Shown: one piece after another, positions 26,734-39,000 of the stretch
How positions within the stretch are numbered: the first letter of the stretch is position 1
Layout: each line of letters starts with the position of its first letter
Notes under the pieces: model-generated
Database searches by the model: none
Seen by the model: only the letters and a program-made list of their open reading frames with translations
Told to the model about the DNA's origin: nothing
NCBI GenBank assembly: GCA_016748015.1
Contig: JAAOMT010000258.1
Span: forward strand, 835,558 to 899,557
Origin: Geosiphon pyriformis
Lineage: Eukaryota > Glomeromycota > Glomeromycetes > Archaeosporales > Geosiphonaceae
Direction of reading: 5' to 3'
Length of the DNA stretch: 64,000 nt
Program-made: the position numbers and the translations under genes

Positions 26734-28639
26734 ATATTTTCTTAAGGTTAAGCTAAATAGGACTCCTAATTTTGAAATTTGTACTTACAGAATCATTTAT
26801 AGTCAATCGCTCTTGTCCCCTTCCAAGAAAGCCAAATTCGCAAATAAAATCTTATTTTAAACGCAGTACATTCTAAATAGGATTATTAATGAATCTTTTT
26901 TTAGAGAACAGTTTCTTACTTTTTGAATAAAAACATAAGAATTACCCACATCAAATTTTAATATCGAGCGATCTTTCGAAGTTTAGGCATAAGTCAAACT
27001 CAATAAACAATACGTTATCAAAACAAAAGTCGAGATTAAATAGCGATAGAAAATAATAAATTTGGATAAAAAGTTAAATATACGTAACTGGTATAAGTTT
27101 TCCTAAAAAAAGCAATATATATATAACTTTTTGTTATGATGGAACTTGTAAGATATGTTATATTTATAAAAATCAGTGATTGATTTCAGAAAATATGATA
27201 TATTTATAAATATCAAATAGTTATTAATTTTTCTTTTAATATATTTTTCAGTTTGATAAATAGAGCCTAATTTTAATAAACCCAAACACATTAATCTATT
27301 CAGAAGCCAGATATTTATAATTTTTATTATAATCTGACTTTATGGTGTCTGCATAAAATTTAGGTAATCTAATTTCTAATTATATCCACATATATTAAGA
27401 AACACATATCAAAGAAAAATAAATGTTGGTAATGAATGGGGATTCCAATAGTATAACAATCCGAAGCATAGCCAAAAAATAATTTTAAATTTTTTTCCGA
27501 AATGATGGTAATGTAAAACAACGAATGCCAGGATATCTATTAGAATTTGAGCATTTTGTAATGAAAAAGCGAGAAGATATTTTGCATGATATTTTAAATA
27601 AGTTAAGTAACTACTAATAAAACTTGGGACTGTACATATTATAAGTATAACCATTTTCAATTACCGAACGAGCCATTTAGTGTAAAACTGTCATTACACA
27701 ATGTAATTGTTATCCTTATTATCATTATCATTATTCTATTATTATACACTTAATATTTAATATTTAATTTACTTTATAAATTCCAACTTATAGATTTTAA
27801 AGAATCTGTCTATCCCCTTGAAAGCAAGAATATAAAAAAATTGAGAATATAATTAAATTTAATTATATAATGCTTATTATTTGACTATGTTGGAATGACT
27901 CTTAATAAATGTAATAGCAATCTTTTCATAAGATATATATTTATTCTATATTATATTGACTGTACCATTTTTTATACTCCATTCAATATATTTTAAAATA
28001 CATTGTATATATTTTAGAGTTATTATTATTTTTTATTTTTTAAATTTATTAATAATTTTTATAAAAATTAAAGTCAAAAATTCTTAAGGTGGTTTAATAA
28101 ATGCTATAATATAAATTATCATTCAAAAAAAGATTCTGTTTATAAAATTCAATTATATTGTGGTGTGAAAATTGCAAAATTCAAATATGAAAACATTGAA
28201 TTAATAATTAAATTCATTAAAAATATTTTTGGTTTATTAATAAAAATTATTATAAAAATATTGGTCTTAATGTTTATAATCAAATTATCAAATTTGTTAA
28301 ATATATGTTAATACTGAATCTAAAAGCTAGTTCGTTTTTAAATTTTGATTTTTGATAAATTAAATTAGTTTTCATTTAAATTTGGTCTATAAATTGATAA
28401 TTATTAATATACCACATCAATTTGAAATATACTGTGGCAGATTTAATATAAATTTAAGTTTTATAAAGTGCGTAAAATTATATTCTGACTTTATTAAATT
28501 TATTAATTTTTTCTTTAAGGAAATATACATCACAAATTTTTTTTGAAGTGTTTACTTTTTTAATGGGTCGAATAATTTTATAACAAAGTCTACCATATAT
28601 AAATTACAAAAATAACTGGTTGAAAAATAAATTATTTGA
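26734..28639. other. AT-rich intergenic region, no supported gene
   Basis: No family motif is visible. A hydrophobic 83-codon minus-strand frame at 27409-27660 would make several membrane segments, but AT-rich DNA produces such frames by chance and nothing else supports it. Confidence 0.5.
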
Positions 28640-28880
28640 GCAGTTAAAAGACAATTTATATAAACTAGGCCTTGATGATTTATTGCCAGAAATTTTTGTA
28701 ATGAAATAGCTTTTAACAATGCAGCTATAATCTTTAACTCTTGAGATTTTACCTCCTTTAATAAAATACTTTTTCCTTGCTTTTATCCCGGGATGACTTA
28801 AATAAGAACAGAAGCAAAATATAGAGAAAATTATGGAATGGGGAGTCGCTAAATCAAGCAATGGCTTCAATTGGAAAGAG
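28640..28880 (+). pseudogene. Decayed partial copy of the BACK-domain region of the BTB-TLDc gene at 25.2 kb
   Basis: The stretch lines up base for base, with small gaps, to about 25660-25965 of the upstream gene. Shared strings include GATTTTACCTCC, TTTTATCCCGGGATGAC and GAATGGGGAGTCGCTAAAT. Stops and indels break every frame. The copy lacks the BTB part and the TLDc part, so only the central BACK region survives. It was probably left by a local duplication or by partial deletion of a tandem paralogue. Confidence 0.85.
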
Positions 28881-29024
28881 AGAGCTTTAAGGCTTTATTG
28901 AAATATCTGAAACTAATATTTTTATTTCCTAGCTTAATAAATTACTTTTGTAAAATTTGATAGTTTGATAAAAATACGAATTTCGAGTTTTAATGTAAAC
29001 AAATCCCATTTTAAGTTTAGAAAT

Positions 29025-29437
29025 GCCATTGTAGATCCCCAGCTGCGGCTGCCTTCTGATACCAATAGAATGCCTTTAGACTATTCGCATTAATTCCTCG
29101 TCACTGTTTATAGCAACTGGTAAGATTAATCTGGACTACAAGATTACCCAGTCTTGGCTGCTTTTTTGAACTAGACAAAAACTTGGTGCTTATCTTGACT
29201 GGTTCCAACCAAGGCAATATAACAATACCCGTATCGAGCTTGACCAAATGAATAACCAGTTTCAGTGCTTTTTTTGTTAGAAATTAAAGGCTTGCTATTC
29301 ATCAGATATTGTGCCCAATCCGTAGTTATAAAGATACCTAAGCAGACGAGCAAATTTTGGCTGATGAATTTTCTTGGAGGCAAGTTGAAAAATGCATTCA
29401 ATAATTTGATTTTGTGAGAAAATTTACTCTTTGACAT
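29025..29437 (-). pseudogene. SEL1-like repeat protein, degenerate
   Basis: On the minus strand several SEL1 repeats can be read in order across changing frames: YLYNYGLGTISDE (one frame), STETGYSFGQARYGYCY plus GTSQDKHQVF (a second frame), FKKAAKTG (after a stop), and GINANSLKAFYWYQKAAAAG (after further stops). SEL1 repeats are helical repeats of about 36-40 residues with the pattern A..WY.KAA..G...A...LG..Y..G.G. They mediate protein contacts, and in Glomeromycotina they are often attached to kinase domains. At least two stops and one frame change make this copy nonfunctional. No kinase domain is visible next to it. Confidence 0.8.
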
Positions 29438-30129
29438 CTCGAACTACATAAAAATCTGATTTTTCCTATTTTTTTATTCTTTTTTCAAAAATTTCTTTTT
29501 TTAGTAAAAATTTTAAAGTAATAGTTACAAAAACATATTTTCATCTATTTGTACAAAAAACTTAATTAGACTTTCATATTTCGGTAAATTTGATATTCTC
29601 TTTTTAAAAAGGTTTGATCGAAATTATTCTTAAAACCCAGTCCCCTTTGCTAACTGATAGAAATTGCTAGAATTTTCAGCTTCAAGAAAAAAAAGAACCA
29701 TAACACCAGTCATCTTTACAAGCACTGCCTATAGTATCCCCCTTCTATAGTACCCTTAATATTTACAAATATTGACACAGGAGTTCTGTAATTAAGATTC
29801 GAAACAATAATGATGATAACAGGGATATGGCAGGGAGATGACAAAAAAAAATTTCTCACTTAGGAAAATTTTAAGGGTTCGAAGTTTGTGCTTTACGCCC
29901 ATGTAGTTTGTGTAAACCTGGCACCTCTAACATGAGATAGATCTTGATCGACATTTTCTATATTCCATTTTATCTTCGCTCATAAAAAAAATAGTGATTA
30001 AAAATATTTTTGATCAAAACAACAAATCTTTTTTGGTTAAGATGAGCTGCTGTTCTAAAATTACATCACTTCGAAGGGGGCTATGTTTATGACTAATGAC
30101 CCAATAATTCGAAAAAAATTTTATACAAA
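29438..30129. other. Spacer, no gene recognised
   Basis: Moderately AT-rich, with no open frame of note and no motif. It separates the SEL1 pseudogene from the polypyrimidine tract. Confidence 0.5.
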
Positions 30130-30440
30130 ACAGTCCTTCCTTCCTTTATCGTTCCATTCCTTCCCCTTATCGCTTCTCTTCATTTCTTTATCACTTCGCT
30201 TCCCTTCCTTCCTTTCCTTCCTTTATCATCTCCCTTCCTTCTTCCTTTCTTTATTGCTTCCCTTCCTTCTCTTCTTTATTGCTTTCCTTCTTTCTCCTCC
30301 TTTCTTTATCGCTTCCCTTCTTTCTTTTTCTTTCTTTATCACTTCCCTTCCTTCATTCTTTCCCTTCCTTTTTTTCGTCCCCCCTTTCTTCCATTCTCTT
30401 TTTTTTTCTTTTTTTTGTTCTCCCTTCCTGTCTTTTTCTC
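30130..30440. repeat. Polypyrimidine tract (C/T-rich plus strand, CTTCC-type)
   Basis: About 310 bp in which the plus strand is almost entirely C and T, built from irregular repeats of CTTCC, TTTCTTT and TATCGCTTCCC. Long frames within it translate to Ser/Phe/Leu-rich low complexity and are an artefact. A shorter C/T run (CTCTCTCTCT) lies at about 30715-30735. Such purine/pyrimidine tracts can form triplex (H-) DNA. Confidence 0.9.
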
Positions 30441-30758
30441 TCTCTTCATTCCTATATAAGGTGAGTTTTGCTGTGTATTGTACTTGTTAAAAAGTTTAAA
30501 CATTAAAAAATAAAAAATAAAAAAATGATTTTTCGGGCGATTTTTTAGGATAATTGTAGATCACCTCTATAATTATCTTGGACTTGTCGCGTGCACATTT
30601 TTCTTCTTAATTAATCACAAATACAAACTTGATCATGTAACAATGCTCATATATACATCTTTTTTATAAATGACTTATTTACAACAAAAGGCTTTTGCCC
30701 TTTTTTCCTGCCCTTTCTCTCTCTCTCTTTTTTCTTATGTAATTTTTCAAGGTGAGTT

Positions 30759-31770
30759 TCACTGGAAGGTCTATCAGATGTTCAATGAAAGTTGGCTGTG
30801 GTTTTTTTAATAATAAAAGAAGAATGTTTTTAACAAACCCCTTGCAGCATATCAGATGATTGAAGATTTATTAGGTGATCAACAAAGTTGGTCATGGTTT
30901 TCTTATTGATTGAAGAGAAATTTTTCCAACAAATCTTTTGTAACATATTAGATAATTGAAGATCTATCAAGTGCTCAATAAAAGTTGACTGTGATTTTTA
31001 AACAATAGAAAAGAAATATTTTCAACAAACCTCTTGTGGCACACCAGATAATGGAAAATTTATTAAGTGCTCAATGAAAGTTGGCTATGGTCTTCTAAAT
31101 AATAGAAGAGAAATGTTTCCAACAAATTTTTTACAGCATACCAGATGATAAAAAATCTATTAGACGCTCAATAAAAGTTGGCCATGATCTTTTAAATGAT
31201 AGAAAAGAATGTTTTCAACAAACCTCTTGTGACATACCAGATAATGAAAGGTTTATTAGGTCTTAATAAAAATTGACCATGGTTTTTTAAATAATAAAAA
31301 AGAAATGTTTCCAACAAACTCTTTGTAACACATCAGATAACAAAAGATTTATTAAGTGCTCAACAAAAGTTAGCTGTGGTTTTTTAAATGGTAAAAAAAG
31401 AATATTTTTAATAAATTCTTTATAGCACATTAAATAACAAAAGATCTATTAGGTGCCTAATAAAAGTCGGCTATAGTCTTTTAAATAATAGAAGAAAAAT
31501 GTTTTTAACAAATCTCTTATGGCATATCAGATGACAGAAAATTTATTAGGTGTTTAATAAAAAGTCGGCTATAGTCTTTTAAATAATAGAAGAAGAATGT
31601 TTTCAACAAACTTCTTGTAACACACCAAATAATTAAAGGTTTATCAAGTGTTCAACAAAAAGTTTGCCATAGTTTTCTTATCAAAAGAAAAAGAATGTTG
31701 CTAACAGACTCTTGCAGCATACTAAATGGCAAAAAATTTAAGCAGTATTAAATAAAAGATTTGCCATATT
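30759..31770. repeat. 97-bp tandem repeat, about 10-11 diverged copies
   Basis: The element GTTGGCTATGG (or a close variant) recurs at 30791, 30887, 30984, 31080, 31177, 31272, 31369, 31466, 31564, 31662 and about 31749, so the spacing is 95-98 bp. Within each unit the order is constant: GTTGGCTATGG, TTTTTTAAATAATAGAAGA, AATGTTTTCAACAAA, CTTGTGGCACACCAGATAA, TTTATTAGGTGCTCAATAAA. The unit is not a multiple of three and holds stops in all frames, so it is not protein-coding. The last copies are the most eroded. Confidence 0.93.
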
Positions 31771-32443
31771 TTTAATCTTTGCTCTTTCATGTGTTACTAA
31801 AACTTACTCTTTTTTTTGTCTTGTAATTATAGAAATAAAATAACAAAAACAAATTAATTACTTTAATACACAATTTAAATTACAAGAAATAAAACCTAGT
31901 TTTTTTGTAGCAAAAAAGAATGAAAAGCTCACAACTATTAAAAATAAAAAAATATTTACATTGTCTTATTATTTTATAGTAGTTTATAGATAAGTTTATC
32001 AAAAAGAAAAAAAATATGAATGATAAGAATTTTTTATTCAATTGTGTAAAAGTGAAATGGTGGTTTTAGCATTCTAATATTACCAATAAAATGCAAAAAG
32101 TTAATTCAAAACCAAATTTAGATTGATGTGTTATATAGTCAAGTTTCGCAAAGAAAATACATGAAAACTACTAATATTAATGTCACTTCTAGTCGTAAAA
32201 AGCTACTTAGACTTATAATTTTTTTAGGTTTCATTCTTTATTTATATTAACAAATATTTAGTTACTGAAAATTTTTCTACTCTTTTCTTAATATTGTTAA
32301 TATTATTTTGTTGCTAATTCTGCTGTTGATAGAAGTCAATAAACCTCTAATAAGCTAATTATTCTTCCAAAGTATTTCTCTATACTTTAGACTGTGTATG
32401 CTGTTGGGTTTATAATGGAATAGCCAATTCTGTACCAATTACT

Positions 32444-32583
32444 TGTATAGTTACTTTATGGTAAAAGTTGACTTTTTTACAGGAAAATCTTGTCTTTAAG
32501 CTCTTCAAAAATATGTGTAGTTATTTTGCTGCAAAATTCAACTTTTCTACAGGAAGTCTTGACTGTAAGCTATCTAAATAATA
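32444..32583. repeat. 70-bp tandem duplication
   Basis: Two diverged copies starting at 32444 and 32514. Shared blocks are TGTRTAGTTA, AACTTTTCTACAGGAA-like, and CTTGWCTKTAAGCT, in the same order and spacing. Confidence 0.8.
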
Positions 32584-32913
32584 ATAAAAAATAATAAAAA
32601 ATAAACTAAAGACAAAAAATAAGAAAATGTGTCAAGGAAGTTGTTTTAGATTTAGGCCTGGAAGTTTCTAACAGTTACTGAAATGAGTGCTAATCAATTT
32701 CAAAATGTTAGTATGGAAGGATTAATTTTATAACAGAAATAATTAAGAATTTTTATGCTTTTCAAAGTAAGTTTTATTGGAATTGATTTGTATAGAAGAT
32801 ACTGAGAAAGATATTGGTTCTAATTAAGATACATTTTCTCGAAAAGAGAAGCTCTTCTTTTATACAACTTGTTGTAATACTATTCAATGATCTAGCACTC
32901 TTTTTTTTTCTGA

Positions 32914-33033
32914 CATTTTGGCAAACTAAAGTACATTTTGTTGAACTACAAGTTATTTCTGCAAACTATAGATTATTTTGGTAAACTGTTAAGTATTTCA
33001 TCAAATTACTAAATATTTCGATGAATTCTGAAT
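32914..33033. repeat. 20-bp tandem repeat, six diverged copies
   Basis: Six successive 20-mers share the pattern ATTTyrgyrAAyT(A) plus a variable tail, for example ATTTTGGCAAACTAAAGTAC and ATTTCTGCAAACTATAGATT. The phase is kept exactly over 120 bp. Confidence 0.8.
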
Positions 33034-33099
33034 GTTACATAGTTCGGTCTAATCATCACACAATTTGGTTATATTTGTGTTCTGTACAAATCGGGTTAT

Positions 33100-36000
33100 T
33101 AATTGAATAATAATTCGGATAATTTAATAAGATAATAAGTAATAAATTGAAACAATAATATATGCTAATTAATGATAGGAATTATAAAGATAATTTCATA
33201 CTAAATAATATCTCAAATTTCGGCTGGTAACAATGTTAATTATTTAATATAAATAGATTACTAGTTTTTGCATTTTGAAGAAAACATTAAGTGGTAAGAT
33301 TGGTCATTTAAATTAGACAAAATCTAAAATGTCCAACTTAAAGTCTAAATATTCAGAAAATTTGGAAGATTTTAATAATTTAGACAATTTTAAGTGGATC
33401 AAAAAGCAAGTTTTAATATAGATTGTTGATTAAATTAGACATAGAAAAGACATATCTTAAGAGTATAAGGCAAGTAATATTCTATTAATTTATAAATGTA
33501 AACAATTTTATTTGACCTAAAATTTTTTAAATTGTGGAGGGTACCAATATATTACTAATTTTACTAAATTATTACCAGTTAATAATTTATAAAATAAAAA
33601 TGAATATGTTATAAGTAATTATTCTTATTAGAAGCTATTAATTTTTTTCTTATTGATTTTGTCTTTTAGTGTGCTAAATCACATCTTCTTATTTGAAGAA
33701 ATTTTTACATCAAAAACCCAAAAATGCTTTAATCATGAACTGTTAGTTTCAATTCAAAATGCTTTATCTACTCCAGAATCAATATAATTTCGAATTATTT
33801 CTGCCTTACGTAAAGTTTTTTATAAAAAACATGAAAAAAATATTTATTACACATTTATGGTGTTTAAATCATTTGCATTTCGATAGAAAATTATTAAAAT
33901 CTGCTCAATTATATAGTAAAAGCTTTCAAAATACATCTAAACATTTTTTTACATTCTTATAAAAATTCTAATCTATTATAAAACAAATAAATTTGTGGAA
34001 AAGTACCTGATAGAGCAATAATGAGAACAAAATAAAACGTTTAATGTATAAAAGTCAAAATAAGAAATTATAATAAGATTGTGTTTGATTTTTTATAATT
34101 TTTTAATACTAGTCACATATTAGTAACATGGAATAAATAATGCTGGGTCCTATTTTTTCATAATTTTTTATGGTAACTATAAAAAAAAATTTTAAATTAA
34201 AGTTCTTTAAACTAAACTGGTATATAAAGTTGAAGTATCATGTACTTATTCTTCAAAAAAATTATTTTATAGTGATAAGATTACTGCTTACTTTTGCTGG
34301 CATCACAGTAAAAGTTGAAATTATATGTATATATACCATTATTAATTGATTTTACTATATGTTTATAATTTTAAATTTTTAAAATTTGTTAAACTTATTA
34401 TTATTAAAGATATTTTTATAGTAATATATTGAATAAATACTGAATAATTTTTTGCTAATTAAAAAGCTTATTATTATTTTACTTGAATAATATTTGCTAT
34501 TAAGTAAATTTTTGAAAATAACCAGTTTACTTTGAAAAATATAATGTTAATTTTTTTGAATTAATTTTTATTTATAGATCAAATAACAAGTTAATAAATA
34601 ACAAAAAAATAATTATTATGATTAGTCTTTAAAAAAATCTGAATATTAGAAATTGATTTATAATTGTTAATAAAAATAATACACTTATTATAATATTTAT
34701 GTTTTAATTGACATTTTTTAATATCTAATAAAAGATGTTATTTGTTTTTTAATAATTATTTATTCTATAATTTTTTTTTAAATTAATAAATACAAATAAA
34801 TTTAAAGATTGTTATTTTTGATTTTAAAATAATCAATAAATCAAGTTAAAAATTTTATTAATAATTTAGTTAATAACTAATTTTAAAAAAAAGATGTTAG
34901 ATTAATTATTAATATTATATATTTATTATTAATTTAATTAAAAATAAATATCATAAAAAGAAATATTTTTACCTATAATAATCTTTACAATAAACTATGA
35001 ATTTTGATTTAAAAATTAATAAATTTGGTTAAATAAAAATTGTGGCTTTTAATAAGTTATTAAATCAATTATATAATTAAATAAAATATATAGTTTTTTA
35101 TTAAACAATAGTTTATTGCTTCTACAAATACAAAAAATTATGATAATTTGTTTTAAATTATAATTTGGTGTTTTTGAAACTATTTAAATAATATATTTAT
35201 TTATTAACAGCTATTCAAAAATAGTTGTCATTTTAGCAAATATTTAATTTACTTTTTTATTAATAATTTGATTAAATATTTTGAATTTAGTTTTATTAAA
35301 AAAAATATTACTAATTATTTCAATAATATTGTTTAAAGTTATAAACCAAAGTATATAATATAATATTCTTAATATTTAAGCTTTTTATTATATTAGCTTT
35401 AAATATTATGTTAAAATTTTATTTTATAAATATTTTAATATATAGTTAAATTAATATTAATATTAAAAATTTAAATAAACTATTATAAATCAAATTTTTA
35501 TAATAAATAATAAATAAAATAATATTATATTGTAATAAAGATTTTGGTAAATTAAATTAAAGATAAAAAACACTTGAATATTTTAAACAATAAAATTATT
35601 AATATTATTTATATTAATTATTTTTATTTTTGGAATTAGTTATTAATCGAATTATTATTGTAATTATAGTAAGTTAAGTTTAAAAACAAAACTATAACTG
35701 ATACTAATCTGTTTAAAAAATTAAGATTAAATTAAATTTTTTTTTTAGTTGTATTTAAGAATAATATTAATAAAATTTGTAAGTTAATTTATAAATATTT
35801 TAAAATAATTCAGAATTTTTTTAATTAACTATTTTTATATTATTATTTTTAAATAATATTTTCTCAACAAATTAAGTTTGTTTAAGTTCTAAACAAAAAA
35901 CATTTAAATTAATTTGTAGATATTCATTATTATTTTACAGTTTTTATTGGTTTTAAAAAAATATATATCTTTTTTGAGAAATTAAATATTTCATTTGTTT

Positions 36001-39000
36001 TTTAACAGTTTTTAAATTCAGAATTTTATTTACTTAAATAAGTTTAAATTATAACAAAAAAATATAAAATCATTATGAATTCTAAATATATTAATAGTTT
36101 TAACTCTTAAGTTACAAATTAATCTACTAAGTTATGTAAAATAGGCTGAACTTTTTATAATCTAACTTATTATAAAAATTAATAGTTTTAATATTGTATT
36201 ACAAAAATCAAACTTTATTATTTATTTTAAATTTAGGTGTTTTTTGATATTATTTATTTTTTATACTTACTAATACTTTTTTTAAAGTTTTAAATTTTAA
36301 TAATGTATTTTTTAATCACAAAAATATTCAATTAAAATTTTATTTATAATTAATAACAAATAATATTATTTTCATCAAAATTTAAAACATACTATTATTT
36401 ATAAACTTTGTTAATAATAATAAATTAAGCCAATTGGCTTGTTAATAATTTATAAAAAAACATAAGTATTGTTCTAAAATTAATAAATATGTTTAACTTA
36501 ACTATTGATTTAAAAGTAAAATACTAAAATCAAAAATTTTAATATTAAAAAGTTAAAAAATATGTTTTTAAAATTGAAAACAAATTAAAAATCATGATTT
36601 TAAACAATTGTATTTAGAAAACTATATATTTTACAATTTTTTGCTATGGTCACTAAAATTTTTTAGCAAAAAACTTAAAAGTTTTACCAACTTCAAATAC
36701 TAAACAAATAAATTATTAATGACTTTTTTTTAAGACTTATAACTATTCAAATTTTTTAGAACATAAATTTATTATTATAATATATAAATTTATTAGTATA
36801 TTTATATTTAATTATAAATAAAATAGAATTTAAAATATTATTAATAATTTTTTAAATGAAATTATAATTACTTATAACTTGTTTAATTGCTTTTAAAAGA
36901 TTTAAATTAGAACAAAAAAACAGTAATTTTTAATTGTTTTGCTTTAAATAATATAGTTTCTTATTAGTCATAAATTTCATATTATTTTTTAAAATTTAAA
37001 TTTTGAATAACATAAAAACTGAAATAATAAGAAATTTAAGTTTAAATCTGCCAAAAAAATTGATTATCAAGCTTAATACTAATTATATTTTTAAATTATT
37101 ATAAGATATTAAAGATTTTTATAATTACAAAAAATGACAATTAAATATTAAATATTCATAAAATAATAATAATATTGCTTAAAAAAACAATAATTATTAT
37201 TATAAACTTTATAATTAATTTTTTGAATAGAAAATTTGTATAAATTAACAAGATTTATGTAAATTAATATAAAAATAAAAATAAAAACTTGTTTCAAAAA
37301 TTTAAATGTGTTATCAATTTATAATAACTATACAAATGGTTTTTTTTTGTTAGATTAATTAATAATATACTATACTTAAATAATTTTTAACAAATTATTA
37401 ATAAAAATTAGTAAATATAAAAATTTATTAAAATACTTACAAAGAAAATAATATATCTAAGAAGCTCAACTTGAAACCAATTAAATACATATTTTTTGAA
37501 CTTAATATATAAATTATATTAACATAACCACTTTAATATTAGATATATATATATTTTATGTTCTTTTTAATTCTTAAAATAAATGAAAATATTATTTAAA
37601 TAACAATATTATTAGTAAATTTATTGAATTATGTCTTATAATTTGGTGTTATTTCGTAATAGTTTTATTTAAAGCTTTAATTAATTTGAAAGTTTTTAGC
37701 TCAAGTATTTTGTATAAAGAACAGAAATTTAATAATTTATTGGTTTTTGACACTTGGTGTTTAGCTTTTTTTATACTTTGACAGATTTATTCTGATGTTT
37801 TTTATTCTTCTAATAAATAATTCAACTTTTTATAAATTTTGTTTTATGTTTTTTTCTGTGTTTTTTACCAAAATATTTTTAATATTATTTTTTTAGTATT
37901 GTTTTTTTTCACAAGTTAATTCAACACAATTAAATAAACCAAACAACCAAAAAAATAAAATTAATATCTTATTAATAGCAATAATTAAAAGTTATTAGTT
38001 TAAAGTAATAATATTTATTTTATGATTTTAATCTCTAATGTTTAGAAATAGTTTTGAGTTATTTGATTATTAACAATTGTATTTGAAATTTACAAACTTT
38101 TTTTTGGTAATAATGAGATTTTTATAAAAAACAATTAATTAATTTTAAGATAAAAATAATTTCAAGTTTTATAGTTAATTAATTATTTAGTTAATTGTTT
38201 TTTATTATTATTATTATATATAATCATATTTAATAATATAAAATATTCTGGTATTCTTGGTTATTTTTGATATTTTTATTATTCTTGAAATGTTTTTTCT
38301 TATTATGTTATCTTTTTAATAATGATATTTAATTGGTTAATTTTATATTATTTAATTTTTTTTATTTTCTACTCAAATACCAATAAATAACAAATTAATA
38401 TAAGTAATTCTTAAAAATGTTATTATTAAATGCTAAAAAATAGTAAATACATTTTTTAAATTAATAATATAATTAAATATTGAAAATAGTTAAAATACAT
38501 CTAAAATATTGTTTTTTAATTGTTTTGTTTATGTATTTTTACCAAATTATAAGCCTTTAAAAATCAATTTTTAAAAACACACAAATAGAATACAACTGGT
38601 CTAATAATTTAAATCAGAAATAATAAATAATAATTTCCTATTATAATATATTTAAGACTTTAAAAATCTACACAAAGCTTAAAGAAACTATTTTTTTTCT
38701 TAATAAAAAGTATTAAAGCTTATTTAAAATGATAAATAATTTTTTTTTAAATTTTTTTTATGTTTTGCAAAGAACTTTTGATTTTGGCTCTGAAAAATTA
38801 TAAATTGGGCCAAATAAAAATGTCTCATTTTTACTAAATCAAAATACCAGTTATAAAAATAATAATTTAACAATAAATCAATTTGCTTCTTATTAAACAT
38901 ATTATCATATTTTTTATAACTGATAAATAACTTATTCTTTCCTATTAATGTATTAAAAACAGCTTTAATAGATACAACTTTTCGGAATTTTTAATAGATG

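Noticed and set aside
27409-27660. Hydrophobic 83-codon minus-strand frame resembling a membrane protein
   Set aside because: T-rich codons produce hydrophobic translations by chance; no conserved feature seen.
30083-30490. 135-codon open frame of Phe/Ser/Leu-rich sequence
   Set aside because: It is the translation of a polypyrimidine repeat; no domain, and the same DNA is open in more than one frame.
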